Origin: 66-474 sp050737995
GTDB taxonomy: Bacteria > Pseudomonadota > Gammaproteobacteria > Xanthomonadales > Rhodanobacteraceae
DNA length: 64,000 nucleotides
NCBI GenBank assembly: GCA_050737995.1
Contig: JBOHYR010000066.1
Span: forward strand, 53,478 to 117,477
Direction: 5' to 3'
This document shows positions 43,552-52,974 of this stretch, one piece after another. The notes beneath the pieces were generated by a model. That model searched no databases, was not told the origin of the DNA, and saw only the letters and a program-made list of their open reading frames with translations. The first letter of the stretch is position 1. Each line of letters starts with the position of its first letter. The position numbers and the translations under genes were made by a program.

Positions 43552-46464
43552 ATGAAAACAAGTCAGCGTTCACTGTCCGTGGCGATACGCGCAATACTAC
43601 TCGCTGGGACCGCAGTTATGGGTTGCAGTGCCGGGGTCGCAGTTGCGCAGGATGCGACGCAAAGTGCGACACCGCAAGCGGACAGTAAGTCCAATATGAC
43701 GACCCTGCAGACGATCGAGGTCACCGGTTCGCACATCAGCCGGGCGGAGGTTGAGACAGATAATCCAGTTATTGTCTTAGGGAGCAGCCAAATCCAACAA
43801 ACGGGCAGTCTTACATTGGGGGATTTAGTAGCGCGCCTACCCCAAATAACTGGCTTGGTAACGAATAGTACAACTGGTGGTGGGACGACACTTGTGGGCT
43901 TGCGTGGCTTAGGGTCGAGTCGCACTCTAATCCTTATCGACGGGCAACGAGTAGTTAATAAAGATCTCAACTCAATACCAATAGCCGCAGTGGAGCGCGT
44001 CGAGGTACTGCCTAGCGGTGCGTCTGCGATTTATGGGTCAGATGCAATTGGCGGTGTGATTAATTTTATTACGAAGAGTAACTATAGTGGTGCACAAGTG
44101 ATGCTCAACTATGGAATATCGAATCATGACGATGGACAACGGAGTGGCGAAAACTTTATGTTTGGCCAAGCGTCAGACAAGGGTAGCATTCTGGTGGATG
44201 TTGCCCACGCTAAGTTTGGCGCAATCGACGCGCAAAGCCGGGCGTTTGCTGCCCATACACTGTTTCTGAACCCACAGGGGGATGGGTTTACCGCAGGCGG
44301 GACAAACTTCGCACCCCGCGGCTTCATCGTCGTGTCACCAACGTTGTCGACTGAGTTCGGCTGCCCGTCAGGCGGTGCGTTGGGGCTAAACCAAGACGTC
44401 TTCGCTAGCGGTGAAAGCCCAACTCGACCGGGAGATTACCATTGCTGGGGGACGGAGCCTGGTGACCTGTATGACTTTCAGGCGAACGGCAATCGGGTTG
44501 TGAATCCGTCCGAAAGTACCAACGTGATGTTCAAAGGCACATACCACGTAACGCCAAATATTGAACTCTTCGCAACTTATTATCACTATCAGGACAAGCA
44601 AAGCATACAGGTCTGGCCCTCCGTCTTTGGTACCAGGAGCGTCGGCGGGCAGACCATAAGTGCAGACAGCTATTATAACCCGTTTGGTGTGGATTTTTCA
44701 GATCCTGATGGTGCAGCGCTCAGCACGCTGCTGTTTAACATTGGAACGCTACGATACTTTAACTCAACGAATACAACTGACCAACTAATAAGCGGGGTCA
44801 AGGGACACTTGAGTGTCTTCAACCATCGCTGGGATTGGGATGTCGGCTTCAATTTTGGTCACTTGTTGTCCAACGTCCACCTTATCGGGTGGCCGAATCA
44901 ACCGTTTCTGCTACAGGGGCTGGGACCGTCGTTCCTGAATACCGCCGGTGTGGTGCAGTGCGGCACAGCCGCGGATCCAATTAGCCTCAGCACTTGCGTG
45001 CCTTGGGATCCGTTTAACATGAACTCGCCATCTGCGCTGGCAACGGTGGCGAAGGCAAATGCGCCCGTAGCAAACTCTACATGGCAGATTGAACGGACGT
45101 ATCACGCGGACGTTACAGGTGGCGTGTTGGATCTCCCGGCCGGTACTGCGCAGTTGGCCATGGGTATATCGTACCGAGAGGAGTATTCGAATAACTTCAT
45201 TGGCGCGCTTCAGACGAATCCACCACCTCCGTCTACTCAACTTTGTGGCTTGGGAAGTCAGTGTTCGGCGCACCTAAACGGCGGCTTCAACGTCAAAGAA
45301 GCATACGCTGAGTTGTTTATCCCGATCCTGCAAGATTTGGCATTCGCACATGGCCTGAATGTGACACTGGCAGATCGCTACTCGAAATATAGCGACTTCG
45401 GCAGCACTAATAACTGGAAGGTTGGAGTTGAGTACCGCCCGGTCACAGATTTGCTGTTGCGAGGGACTGTCTCGCAAGTGTTCCGTGCGCCGACGATATC
45501 TGATCTCTTCACCGCGCCGCAGAGTACCGCGACCTTTCTCGCGAAAGACCCATGCGATGGCATCAAGACTCCAGGCAACCCCGCGTGTGTAGGAGTCCCA
45601 ACGGACGGGAGCTTTCAGAGCTTATATGACGGCAATGCCCTTCAGCTGAGGGCGCAGACCGAGGGTGCGGAAGCTGCAGGGTTCCCGATACAGCCAGAGA
45701 GGGGCAAGTCGTTCGACTTTGGCTTCGTTTATTCGCCACATCAGATTCCTGGACTCTCGGTAAGTCTCGATCAATGGCGCATTTATCTCAATGATAACAT
45801 CACACAGATTTCGGCTCAGACAGTTGTAAACGAGTGCTACAGCGGGAATTTGTTGTTTTGCAAGTTCATCCAGAGGACTCAGGGAGGGCCTGGCGCAGGG
45901 CAGTTGACACTGGTGATTCTTCCCGATGGGAATTTGGGCCGTCTAGATGTAAAGGGTACCGATTTATCGTTAGTCTACAAATTACCTGCGACGAGACTAG
46001 GTCGGTTCCAAGTTAGCGTAAACGGAACGTATTTGGATCAGTACAAAGTGCAGACTGCGCCTGGTCAAGTTAGCAATACAGCTGTCAACCTCGCTGGTAC
46101 ACAAGGGAATATTATAGCTCAGCTGTTTCCTCGCGTCCGAGCGTTGGGTAGTGTTGGTTGGACGCTCGGACCGTGGGAGGCAGAATGGACACTGCACTAC
46201 ATCGGCAAGTTTGTTGACCAAGAATATATGAATGGAGACTGTCACGAGAGCTTCAGTTGTTTTGGGTCGTGGGTATATAATGACGTGAGCTTGGGCTATC
46301 ACGTTAAGCCGATTAAGTCGTTGATCCAGGTTGGAGTGGACAACGTATTTGACAAGGAACCTCCTCTCCTGGGCACAAACATTGGGAACGCGTCGAATAC
46401 GGACGCCGATAACTTTGATGTTGTTGGCAGGTATTATTGGGCGCGCCTTACTGTGAACTTCTGA
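43552..46464 (+). CDS. TonB-dependent outer-membrane receptor
   Basis: The 970-aa protein has a signal peptide (cleavage after about residue 32, AVAQ), a TonB-box-like segment TLQTIEVTGSHI (51-62), a plug domain (IQQTGSLTLGDLVARLPQ, GLRGLGSSRTLILIDGQRVV, IPIAAVERVEVLPSGASAIYGSDAIGGVINFIT), and a 22-strand barrel ending in Phe. The extracellular substrate is unknown; position in front of the catabolic genes suggests it imports their substrate or a bound form. The DNA is visibly more AT-rich than the neighbouring genes, and GGAGGG precedes the ATG. It has no FecA-type N-terminal signalling extension. Confidence 0.93.
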   Translation: MKTSQRSLSVAIRAILLAGTAVMGCSAGVAVAQDATQSATPQADSKSNMTTLQTIEVTGSHISRAEVETDNPVIVLGSSQIQQTGSLTLGDLVARLPQITGLVTNSTTGGGTTLVGLRGLGSSRTLILIDGQRVVNKDLNSIPIAAVERVEVLPSGASAIYGSDAIGGVINFITKSNYSGAQVMLNYGISNHDDGQRSGENFMFGQASDKGSILVDVAHAKFGAIDAQSRAFAAHTLFLNPQGDGFTAGGTNFAPRGFIVVSPTLSTEFGCPSGGALGLNQDVFASGESPTRPGDYHCWGTEPGDLYDFQANGNRVVNPSESTNVMFKGTYHVTPNIELFATYYHYQDKQSIQVWPSVFGTRSVGGQTISADSYYNPFGVDFSDPDGAALSTLLFNIGTLRYFNSTNTTDQLISGVKGHLSVFNHRWDWDVGFNFGHLLSNVHLIGWPNQPFLLQGLGPSFLNTAGVVQCGTAADPISLSTCVPWDPFNMNSPSALATVAKANAPVANSTWQIERTYHADVTGGVLDLPAGTAQLAMGISYREEYSNNFIGALQTNPPPPSTQLCGLGSQCSAHLNGGFNVKEAYAELFIPILQDLAFAHGLNVTLADRYSKYSDFGSTNNWKVGVEYRPVTDLLLRGTVSQVFRAPTISDLFTAPQSTATFLAKDPCDGIKTPGNPACVGVPTDGSFQSLYDGNALQLRAQTEGAEAAGFPIQPERGKSFDFGFVYSPHQIPGLSVSLDQWRIYLNDNITQISAQTVVNECYSGNLLFCKFIQRTQGGPGAGQLTLVILPDGNLGRLDVKGTDLSLVYKLPATRLGRFQVSVNGTYLDQYKVQTAPGQVSNTAVNLAGTQGNIIAQLFPRVRALGSVGWTLGPWEAEWTLHYIGKFVDQEYMNGDCHESFSCFGSWVYNDVSLGYHVKPIKSLIQVGVDNVFDKEPPLLGTNIGNASNTDADNFDVVGRYYWARLTVNF

Positions 46465-46844
46465 TGTCATCCGTGCTACGTTAGTCGTTGCGCCGCGCCG
46501 ACCGCGCGCAATGCTGCCGACAGCCGGCTTCCGTAGCCGAGTAGACGCGTGGAAGTGCGCGGAGCGTTACTACGAGGTATAACGGAAATTTGGGTTCAAC
46601 GTTCACTTCGCCGTATCGACGGGTTCGAGCGCAATTTAGACATTTTTGCCTGTAGCGATACTCGATACGAGCTTTGACATGGTAGGTGGCACACGCTGTA
46701 GGCAGTTCACATCAATACACTGCCGATCCCGGACCGCGTTCTCTGGGTGAGAATAGGCCCGAAAGCCTCATCTATATTGACGGGTTTTGGTGACACTCTG
46801 CGACTACGTCCACCACGGGTTGCATTGATAGGAGGCAACAAACC
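46465..46844. other. Intergenic stretch with probable promoter of the catabolic cluster
   Basis: The 380 nt between the receptor and the aminotransferase hold no supported gene. Candidate elements are TGTAGCGATA (46651) and the TTGACG at about 46777 as a -35 box. AGGAGG (about 46830-46835) is a strong ribosome site for the GTG at 46845. No hairpin with a T-run was seen after the receptor. Confidence 0.4.
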
Positions 46845-48221
46845 GTGAGCAGCGATCGTATTACGAGCGCGACCGAGACAAACACTGACGCGCGGGCGCG
46901 TGACCAAGCCCATGTATTCCACTCTTGGTCTGCACAAAAGCACATCAATCCGCTCCCGATTGCACGGGCCAAAGGCTCGGTATTCTGGGATTACGACGGG
47001 CATCGCTACCTCGACTTTGCTTCGCAGCTGGTGTACCTCAATCTTGGTCATCAGCACCCTGAAATGGTGGCAGCGATCGTCACGCAGGCACAAACGCTGA
47101 CGACGTGCGCGCCGGGTTTTGCGAACGACGCACGCTCAGAGGCGGCGCGCTTGATTTCGGAAATTGCGCCGGGCGACCTCAACAGGGTTTTCTTCACCAG
47201 CGGAGGTGCCGAAGCAAACGAACATGCGATGCGCATGGCGCGGCGCCACACTGGGCGGCTCAAGATACTGGCGGCCTACCGCAGCTATCACGGTGCGACC
47301 GCAGGAGCGATCGCGGCGACCGGCGACCCGAGGCGATGGGGTTCCGAGCCGGCTGCGCCGGGGGTGGTGCACTTTTGGGGTCCGTACACCTACCGGTCAG
47401 CGTTCCACTCGAACAGCGAGCGGGAGGAGTGCGAGCGCGCCTTGACCCATTTGCGCGACATGGTCATGGTCGAAGGCGCGGACACGATCGCGGCGATCCT
47501 GCTTGAAACCGTTGTCGGAACCAATGGCATATTGGTGCCGCCAGATGGTTACCTAGTCGGGGTGCGCAATCTCTGCGACGAGTTCGGCATCCTGTTCATC
47601 GCCGATGAGGTCATGGCCGGGTTCGGTCGCTGTGGCGAATGGTTTGCCGTAGACCACTGGAAGGTGACGCCCGATCTCATCACCTTCGCCAAGGGAGTCA
47701 ACTCGGGCTACGTGCCTCTGGGTGGGGTGATCATCTCCGAGCGCATCGCTCGCAGTTTCGACGATCAAGTCTATCCGGGCGGGTTGACTTATTCGGGTCA
47801 CCCGCTGGCCTGTGCCGCCGCTGTGGCGTCCATCGGCATTTTCAAGCGCGAAAATCTCATCGCACGCGCCCGTGCCTTAGGCGAAGATATCATCGGGCCA
47901 GGGTTGCGCGCGTTGGCCGAACGCCACCCCAGCGTCGGTGACGTCCGAGGCCTCGGCGCCTTCTGGGCCGTAGAACTGGTAAAGAACCGCGAAACCCGAG
48001 AGCCGCTGGTACCGTTCAACGCCAAAGGTATGGCAGCCGCGCCCATGGCCGAATTTGCGCAAGCGTGCAGGGACGGCGGACTATGGCCGTTCGTCCATTT
48101 CAACCGAACGCATGTGGTTCCACCACTGACAACTACGGCAGAGGAGATTCGTGAAGGCATCGCCATCTTGGATCACGCGCTCGCCACACCAGATAAGTAT
48201 TGCGTGGGCCGGCCAGGATAG
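46845..48221 (+). CDS. Class III aminotransferase (omega-amino acid:pyruvate type)
   Basis: The 458-aa PLP enzyme starts at GTG with AGGAGG upstream. It shows FFTSGGAEANEHAMRMAR (phosphate cup), YRSYHGATAGAIAATGD, ADEVMAGFGRCGEWFAVDHW (the Asp that holds the PLP nitrogen) and ITFAKGVNSGYVPLGGV, with the Lys that binds PLP. The family includes beta-alanine:pyruvate, 3-aminoisobutyrate and taurine aminotransferases. Directly followed by mmsA (75 nt), it most plausibly makes malonate semialdehyde from beta-alanine or methylmalonate semialdehyde from 3-aminoisobutyrate (inference from context). Confidence 0.88.
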   Translation: MSSDRITSATETNTDARARDQAHVFHSWSAQKHINPLPIARAKGSVFWDYDGHRYLDFASQLVYLNLGHQHPEMVAAIVTQAQTLTTCAPGFANDARSEAARLISEIAPGDLNRVFFTSGGAEANEHAMRMARRHTGRLKILAAYRSYHGATAGAIAATGDPRRWGSEPAAPGVVHFWGPYTYRSAFHSNSEREECERALTHLRDMVMVEGADTIAAILLETVVGTNGILVPPDGYLVGVRNLCDEFGILFIADEVMAGFGRCGEWFAVDHWKVTPDLITFAKGVNSGYVPLGGVIISERIARSFDDQVYPGGLTYSGHPLACAAAVASIGIFKRENLIARARALGEDIIGPGLRALAERHPSVGDVRGLGAFWAVELVKNRETREPLVPFNAKGMAAAPMAEFAQACRDGGLWPFVHFNRTHVVPPLTTTAEEIREGIAILDHALATPDKYCVGRPG

Positions 48222-48295
48222 CCAGCAGCCGGTTGCCTTGGCGGGAACGTGTGCGTCAAGCAGTGTACTGATTTAGTTGTAGCGGAGAACTGAAT

Positions 48296-49825
48296 ATGCA
48301 AACCAACAGCATTGCCGCGACCAAGGATCCGGTATCCATCGTCCACTTCATCAACGGTCAGCGAGCCCCTGGTACGGGCGAGCGCACAGAGGACGTCTAC
48401 AATCCTGCCACTGGAGAAGTCACCGGCAGACTGCATATCGCGGACCAAAATGACGTGGACCGTATCGTCAAGACGGCCAAACAAGCTGGCCTTGCATGGG
48501 CAGAGACGTCGCTGACCGCACGTACCCGTGTCCTGTTCAATTTTCGCGAGCGACTCGCGGCGGCAACGGATGAGTTGGCTGCGATTATCACAGCCGAACA
48601 CGGCAAGGTGCTCGCCGACGCCAAGGGTGAAATCGCTCGTGGGTTGGAGACGGTGGAATTCGCGTGCGGCCTGATCGAGCAATTGAAGGGCGGCTATTCG
48701 AGCCAAATATCGACGGACATCGATGTATTTTCTATCCGTGAACCCTTGGGTGTCGTCGCCGGTATAACCCCGTTCAACTTCCCGGCGATGGTGCCGTTGT
48801 GGATGGCGCCCGTTGCGATCGCGACTGGGAATGCATTCATCCTCAAACCTTCGCCGCGCGACCCGTCGGCGTCACTGGTATTGGCGCGCCTGTGGCAGGA
48901 AGCGGGACTGCCAGACGGCGTGTTCAGCGTCTTGCAAGGCGACAAAGAGGCCGTTGACGGATTGTTGGCACATCCCGACGTCGATGGCATTTCATTTGTT
49001 GGATCCACGCCAATCGCCAAGTACGTGCATCAAACAGCAACCGCCCATGGCAAGCGAGTGCAGGCGTTGGGTGGCGCGAAGAATCATGCTGTTATCCTGC
49101 CGGATGCCAACATGGATCTCGCGGCTGACCACCTCAGCGCTGCAGCTTTTGGCTCGGCCGGACAGCGTTGCATGGCCATCTCAGTAGCCGTAGCCGTTGG
49201 CAAAGCGGCCGACGCGCTGGTTAACGAAGTGGTGGACCGTGCGGGCAAAATCACCGTCAACGAGGGCACCAACAGCAAGTCGGACATGGGACCGCTCATC
49301 AGCCCGCAAGCCAAGGATCGGGTCATTCGGATCGTGAGCGAGGCCGAGAGGGACGGAGCCAAGATCACCGTGGACGGGCGTGGTCTCGTAGTCAAGGGTC
49401 ATGAGCACGGTTTCTTCGTTGGCCCGACGGTGGTAGATCGGGTGGCAACTGGAATGAGCGTCTACCGTGAGGAAGTCTTCGGCCCTGTCCTCTCGGTGAT
49501 GCGTGTCGCCAACGTCGATGATGCCATCAGTTTGATCAACGCCAATCCCTACGGCAACGGCACCGGCATCTTCACCAGTTCCGGCGCGTATGCGCGCAAG
49601 TTCCAGCGAGGTGTGAAGGTTGGCATGGTCGGAATCAACGTTCCCATTCCCGTGCCCATCGCTTGGTACAGCTTCGGCGGATGGAACGACTCGTTGTTCG
49701 GCGACCTTCACATATACGGATCCGATGGTGTGCGTTTCTACACACGCAAGAAAGTCGTGACGCAGCGCTGGCCCGAGTCCGAGCACGCTTCGGGCGCATC
49801 ATTCGCGTTCCCGTCATCCCACTAA
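48296..49825 (+). CDS. mmsA: CoA-acylating (methyl)malonate-semialdehyde dehydrogenase
   Basis: The 509-aa aldehyde dehydrogenase converts malonate or methylmalonate semialdehyde to acetyl- or propionyl-CoA with loss of CO2. The catalytic Cys is in FGSAGQRCMAIS. The C-terminal block WNDSLFGDLHIYGSDGVRFYT is specific to the MmsA subfamily, as is GITPFNFPAMVPLWM. It is the clearest functional marker of the cluster: an acetyl-CoA-forming step from a C3/C4 semialdehyde. A GGAG site precedes the ATG. Confidence 0.93.
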   Translation: MQTNSIAATKDPVSIVHFINGQRAPGTGERTEDVYNPATGEVTGRLHIADQNDVDRIVKTAKQAGLAWAETSLTARTRVLFNFRERLAAATDELAAIITAEHGKVLADAKGEIARGLETVEFACGLIEQLKGGYSSQISTDIDVFSIREPLGVVAGITPFNFPAMVPLWMAPVAIATGNAFILKPSPRDPSASLVLARLWQEAGLPDGVFSVLQGDKEAVDGLLAHPDVDGISFVGSTPIAKYVHQTATAHGKRVQALGGAKNHAVILPDANMDLAADHLSAAAFGSAGQRCMAISVAVAVGKAADALVNEVVDRAGKITVNEGTNSKSDMGPLISPQAKDRVIRIVSEAERDGAKITVDGRGLVVKGHEHGFFVGPTVVDRVATGMSVYREEVFGPVLSVMRVANVDDAISLINANPYGNGTGIFTSSGAYARKFQRGVKVGMVGINVPIPVPIAWYSFGGWNDSLFGDLHIYGSDGVRFYTRKKVVTQRWPESEHASGASFAFPSSH

Positions 49826-50035
49826 TGGGTCAGAGTTTGGATGGAACAGTCATGGTGAGTGGTCGATGGCAAGTTGTGGATGACGCCCAGGGCTTTGTAG
49901 CAGCCAATGGCGCAACAAGCCGGGCTTCGCGTGCCCGTCCGGTTCGGTCGCGTAGCTTGTTGGTTTCGGCGTACGCGGGCGAAGCTCCTGACGTCACGCA
50001 AGCTTCGCGCGTTGCTAGAAATATGGGGTTCGGTC

Positions 50036-51532
50036 ATGGCTAATAAGGTGTCCGCGGGTTCCGTCAGCGATCTACTGCAAAGCGAATTTGGTGTGGACAG
50101 CACCCGCAACTTCATCGATGGTAAGTGGCGTCGTCCGGAGTCCGGCAATACTTGGCCCATCGAAAATCCCTCGACCGGCGAAACGGCCGGTCAGATCGCG
50201 CGTGGTTCCACCAAAGACATCGACGACGCGCTCCGTGCCGCTCGCAAGGTCCAGCAAGGCGCCTGGGGGTTCATGACCGCCACGGAACGTGGTCGCATCA
50301 TGATGAAGGTCTCGCAGCTGGTATTGGAACGAGCCGACAGCCTGGCGCGGATCGAGGCGCTTGACGTCGGTAAGCCACTTGGCCAGTCGCTCACAGACGC
50401 CAAAGCACTGGCCCGTTACTTCGAGTTCTATGCCGGTGCGGCCGACAAGCTCATGGGCTACACGGTGCCCTATCAGGCCGGCTTCGTGGTCCGCGTCGAA
50501 CGTGAACCCTACGGTGTGGTGGCGATCATCATCCCCTGGAATTATCCCATGCAGATCATCGGGCGCGCAGTCGGCGGTGCGCTCGCGGCGGGCAATGCCG
50601 TAGTCATCAAGCCATCGGAAGACGCCTCGGCTACGACCTTGGCCGTTGCGGCAATCGCGCACGAAGCCGGCCTGCCGCGTGGCGCCCTGAATGTTGTCTG
50701 CGGGCTGGGTGGTGAAGTTGGCTCCGCGTTGTCCGGACACCCGGGCGCAGACTACGTGTCCTTCACCGGTTCGGTCAAAACAGGGAGCCTGATCCAGGCC
50801 GCTGCGGCGCGCAACGTCCGGCCGATCAGCCTCGAACTCGGGGGCAAGTCGCCACACATCGTGTTCGACGACTGCGATCTCGACCACGCGATGCCGACGC
50901 TCGTTGGTGCATGCATGCAGAATGCCGGGCAGACGTGTTCGGCCGCCTCCCGGGTGCTTGTGCAGCGCGGCGTCTACGATGAAGTGAAGCGGCGCATGGC
51001 GGAGATATACTCCGGCCTCACCGCCGGGCCGGCTATGGAGAACTATGACCTTGGCCCGATCATCTCCGCGATGCAGCAGGCGCGGGTCACCGGCTACATC
51101 GACGCCGGCAAGGCGGACCTCCACGTCGCCGCCGAAGGTTCGATCGCGAGCGGCGCGCCCAAGTCCGGGCACTATGTGCGTGCGACGCTGTTTTCCGAAG
51201 TGCCCGCCAGTCACAAGCTGTTTCAGGAAGAAGTGTTCGGACCGGTGCAGGTGCTGACGCCGTTCAAGGACGAAGAGGAAGCGGTGTGTCTGGCCAACGG
51301 CACCCCGTACGGGCTTGTCGCCGGCGTGTGGACCCGCGATGGCGGCCGCCAGATGCGCATGGCGCGCCGGCTTCGCTGTGGGCAGGTGTTCGTGAACAAC
51401 TACGGTGCGGGTGGCGGCATCGAGCTGCCATTCGGCGGCGTGGGAGCATCCGGTCACGGACGCGAGAAGGGCTTCGAAGCGCTTTATGAATTTACCCAGC
51501 TGAAGACGATCACGACTTTCCATGGTGCGTGA
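50036..51532 (+). CDS. NAD(P)+-dependent aldehyde dehydrogenase
   Basis: From the ATG at 50036 the product is 498 residues; an upstream extension to 49907 is not conserved in type. Catalytic motifs: PWNYPMQIIGR, FTGSVKTG (cofactor), LELGGKSPHIVF (general-base Glu) and QNAGQTCSAASR (nucleophile Cys). It belongs to the non-acylating ALDH family that includes betaine- and amino-aldehyde dehydrogenases. In the pantoate scheme it would oxidise 4-dehydropantoate to 3,3-dimethylmalate (EC 1.2.1.33), which is inference. Confidence 0.9.
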   Translation: MANKVSAGSVSDLLQSEFGVDSTRNFIDGKWRRPESGNTWPIENPSTGETAGQIARGSTKDIDDALRAARKVQQGAWGFMTATERGRIMMKVSQLVLERADSLARIEALDVGKPLGQSLTDAKALARYFEFYAGAADKLMGYTVPYQAGFVVRVEREPYGVVAIIIPWNYPMQIIGRAVGGALAAGNAVVIKPSEDASATTLAVAAIAHEAGLPRGALNVVCGLGGEVGSALSGHPGADYVSFTGSVKTGSLIQAAAARNVRPISLELGGKSPHIVFDDCDLDHAMPTLVGACMQNAGQTCSAASRVLVQRGVYDEVKRRMAEIYSGLTAGPAMENYDLGPIISAMQQARVTGYIDAGKADLHVAAEGSIASGAPKSGHYVRATLFSEVPASHKLFQEEVFGPVQVLTPFKDEEEAVCLANGTPYGLVAGVWTRDGGRQMRMARRLRCGQVFVNNYGAGGGIELPFGGVGASGHGREKGFEALYEFTQLKTITTFHGA

Positions 51533-51711
51533 GGCGGCGCGCGACTGTCGGATTGCAGGAAGAAATCTGCACAGGGTTCGCTTATGGCCGCCGTGTTGGC
51601 GTGGCGTCGATTGTCGGGGCGGTCGATCAGCCGTCAGCTTGGGTGTGTACGCCGAATGAATGCAACGTTCGTCACTCGCGAAACGATTATCTAACACAAG
51701 GAAACCGCACC

Positions 51712-52854
51712 ATGCACCAATCACGTTTAGTTCCTAGACTTGTCGCGGCCCTGATCCTGTGCACGATTGCTGGGGCGACCGCCGCGGTGGCCGCGCCAGC
51801 GCCGGTGACCACGGCGAAGCCCGGGTTGACGGACACCATCGTAGACGTTCCCGGTATCGAGGTTGGCCAATACCAGCAGGACAAGGACGGCTTTCTGACC
51901 GGCACGACGGTGGTATATGCGCCCGGCAGAGCAGTCGCCGGGGTGGATGTCGCCGGCGGCGCCCCCGGTACCCGCGAAACCGACCTGCTCGCACCCGACG
52001 AACTGGTGCAGCATGTGAACGCCATTGTGTTGAGTGGCGGCAGCTCATATGGGCTGATTTCCGCATACGGCGTCATGGATTGGCTGCGCGAACACAAGCA
52101 GGGTTTCCGCGTCGGCAAGGATCCATCCGATGTGGTGCCGATCGTGCCAGGGGCGATCATTTTCGATCTTGGACGCGGCGGCCGTTTTACTGCGACGCCG
52201 ACGCCGGAGTTCGGCTATAAGGCCATTTCCTCTGCGAGTACCGCAGCGGTAAAGCAGGGCACGGTTGGTGCCGGCACCGGCGCCTTCTCAGGTCCCCTGA
52301 AGGGCGGTGTCGGTTCGGCCAGCGTGGTCTTGCCGAACGGTTACGTCGTGGGTGCCATCGTTGTACTCAACAGCGCCGGCAGCACCATAGACCCGCGCAG
52401 CTGCCAGTTCTATGCCGAAGGCTTGCAGATGGGAAACGAATTCCACCTGCGGCCGGGTTCGGTGGCGGGTTGCAAGGACGCCGCCAGTGCGCAGGGCCAC
52501 GGCTTCCCCTCACAAGATGCTAAGAAGGGCCGCATGAACACGACAATCGCCGTCGTGGCGACCAATGCACCTTTGAGCAAGGCCATGGCCAAGCGGATGG
52601 CACTCATGGCGCAGGACGCCCTGGCAATCGCGATCAGGCCAGCCCACACCTTGTACGACGGCGACACCGTGTTCGCAATGTCCACCGGCGACGGCACCGC
52701 CTTGTCGCCGGAAACTCAGTCCGCCGAACTCAACGCGGTGTTCGTCGCGGGTACGGACACGCTGGCGCGCGCCATCGTTCTCGCCGTACGCCACGCTAGC
52801 TCGGCCGGGGCGCGACAGAGCTATTGCGGCAAGTACCCGAAGGCCTGCGAGTGA
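51712..52854 (+). CDS. Exported P1-family peptidase (DmpA/BapA-like)
   Basis: The 380-aa protein has a signal peptide (ending GATAAVAAPA) and the fold of self-processing Ntn-hydrolases of peptidase family P1 (L-aminopeptidase/D-esterase DmpA and beta-peptidyl aminopeptidase BapA). Conserved parts are GLTDTIVDVPGIEVGQ, VLSGGSSYGL, VGAGTGA and the processing site GRMNTTIAVVATNA, where cleavage before a Thr (or the Ser position in homologues) would free the catalytic N-terminus. AAGGAA precedes the ATG. BapA-type members release N-terminal beta-amino acids such as beta-alanine, which would feed the aminotransferase-MmsA pair. Confidence 0.87.
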   Translation: MHQSRLVPRLVAALILCTIAGATAAVAAPAPVTTAKPGLTDTIVDVPGIEVGQYQQDKDGFLTGTTVVYAPGRAVAGVDVAGGAPGTRETDLLAPDELVQHVNAIVLSGGSSYGLISAYGVMDWLREHKQGFRVGKDPSDVVPIVPGAIIFDLGRGGRFTATPTPEFGYKAISSASTAAVKQGTVGAGTGAFSGPLKGGVGSASVVLPNGYVVGAIVVLNSAGSTIDPRSCQFYAEGLQMGNEFHLRPGSVAGCKDAASAQGHGFPSQDAKKGRMNTTIAVVATNAPLSKAMAKRMALMAQDALAIAIRPAHTLYDGDTVFAMSTGDGTALSPETQSAELNAVFVAGTDTLARAIVLAVRHASSAGARQSYCGKYPKACE

Positions 52855-52974
52855 CGGGCGCGATTAAGCGCGTGGATGGTCTGCCGGTGACGACGTGCTG
52901 ATGTGGACCGGTATGCCACCACGCCTGAGATCGTCGCAGTCACTTCGCGACAACTGAATCGAAGTACACAGGTC

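Noticed and set aside
46845..49825. Cluster as a plain valine-degradation operon
   Set aside because: No branched-chain acyl-CoA dehydrogenase, enoyl-CoA hydratase or 3-hydroxyisobutyryl-CoA hydrolase gene is present, and the amidase and decarboxylating dehydrogenase would be unexplained.
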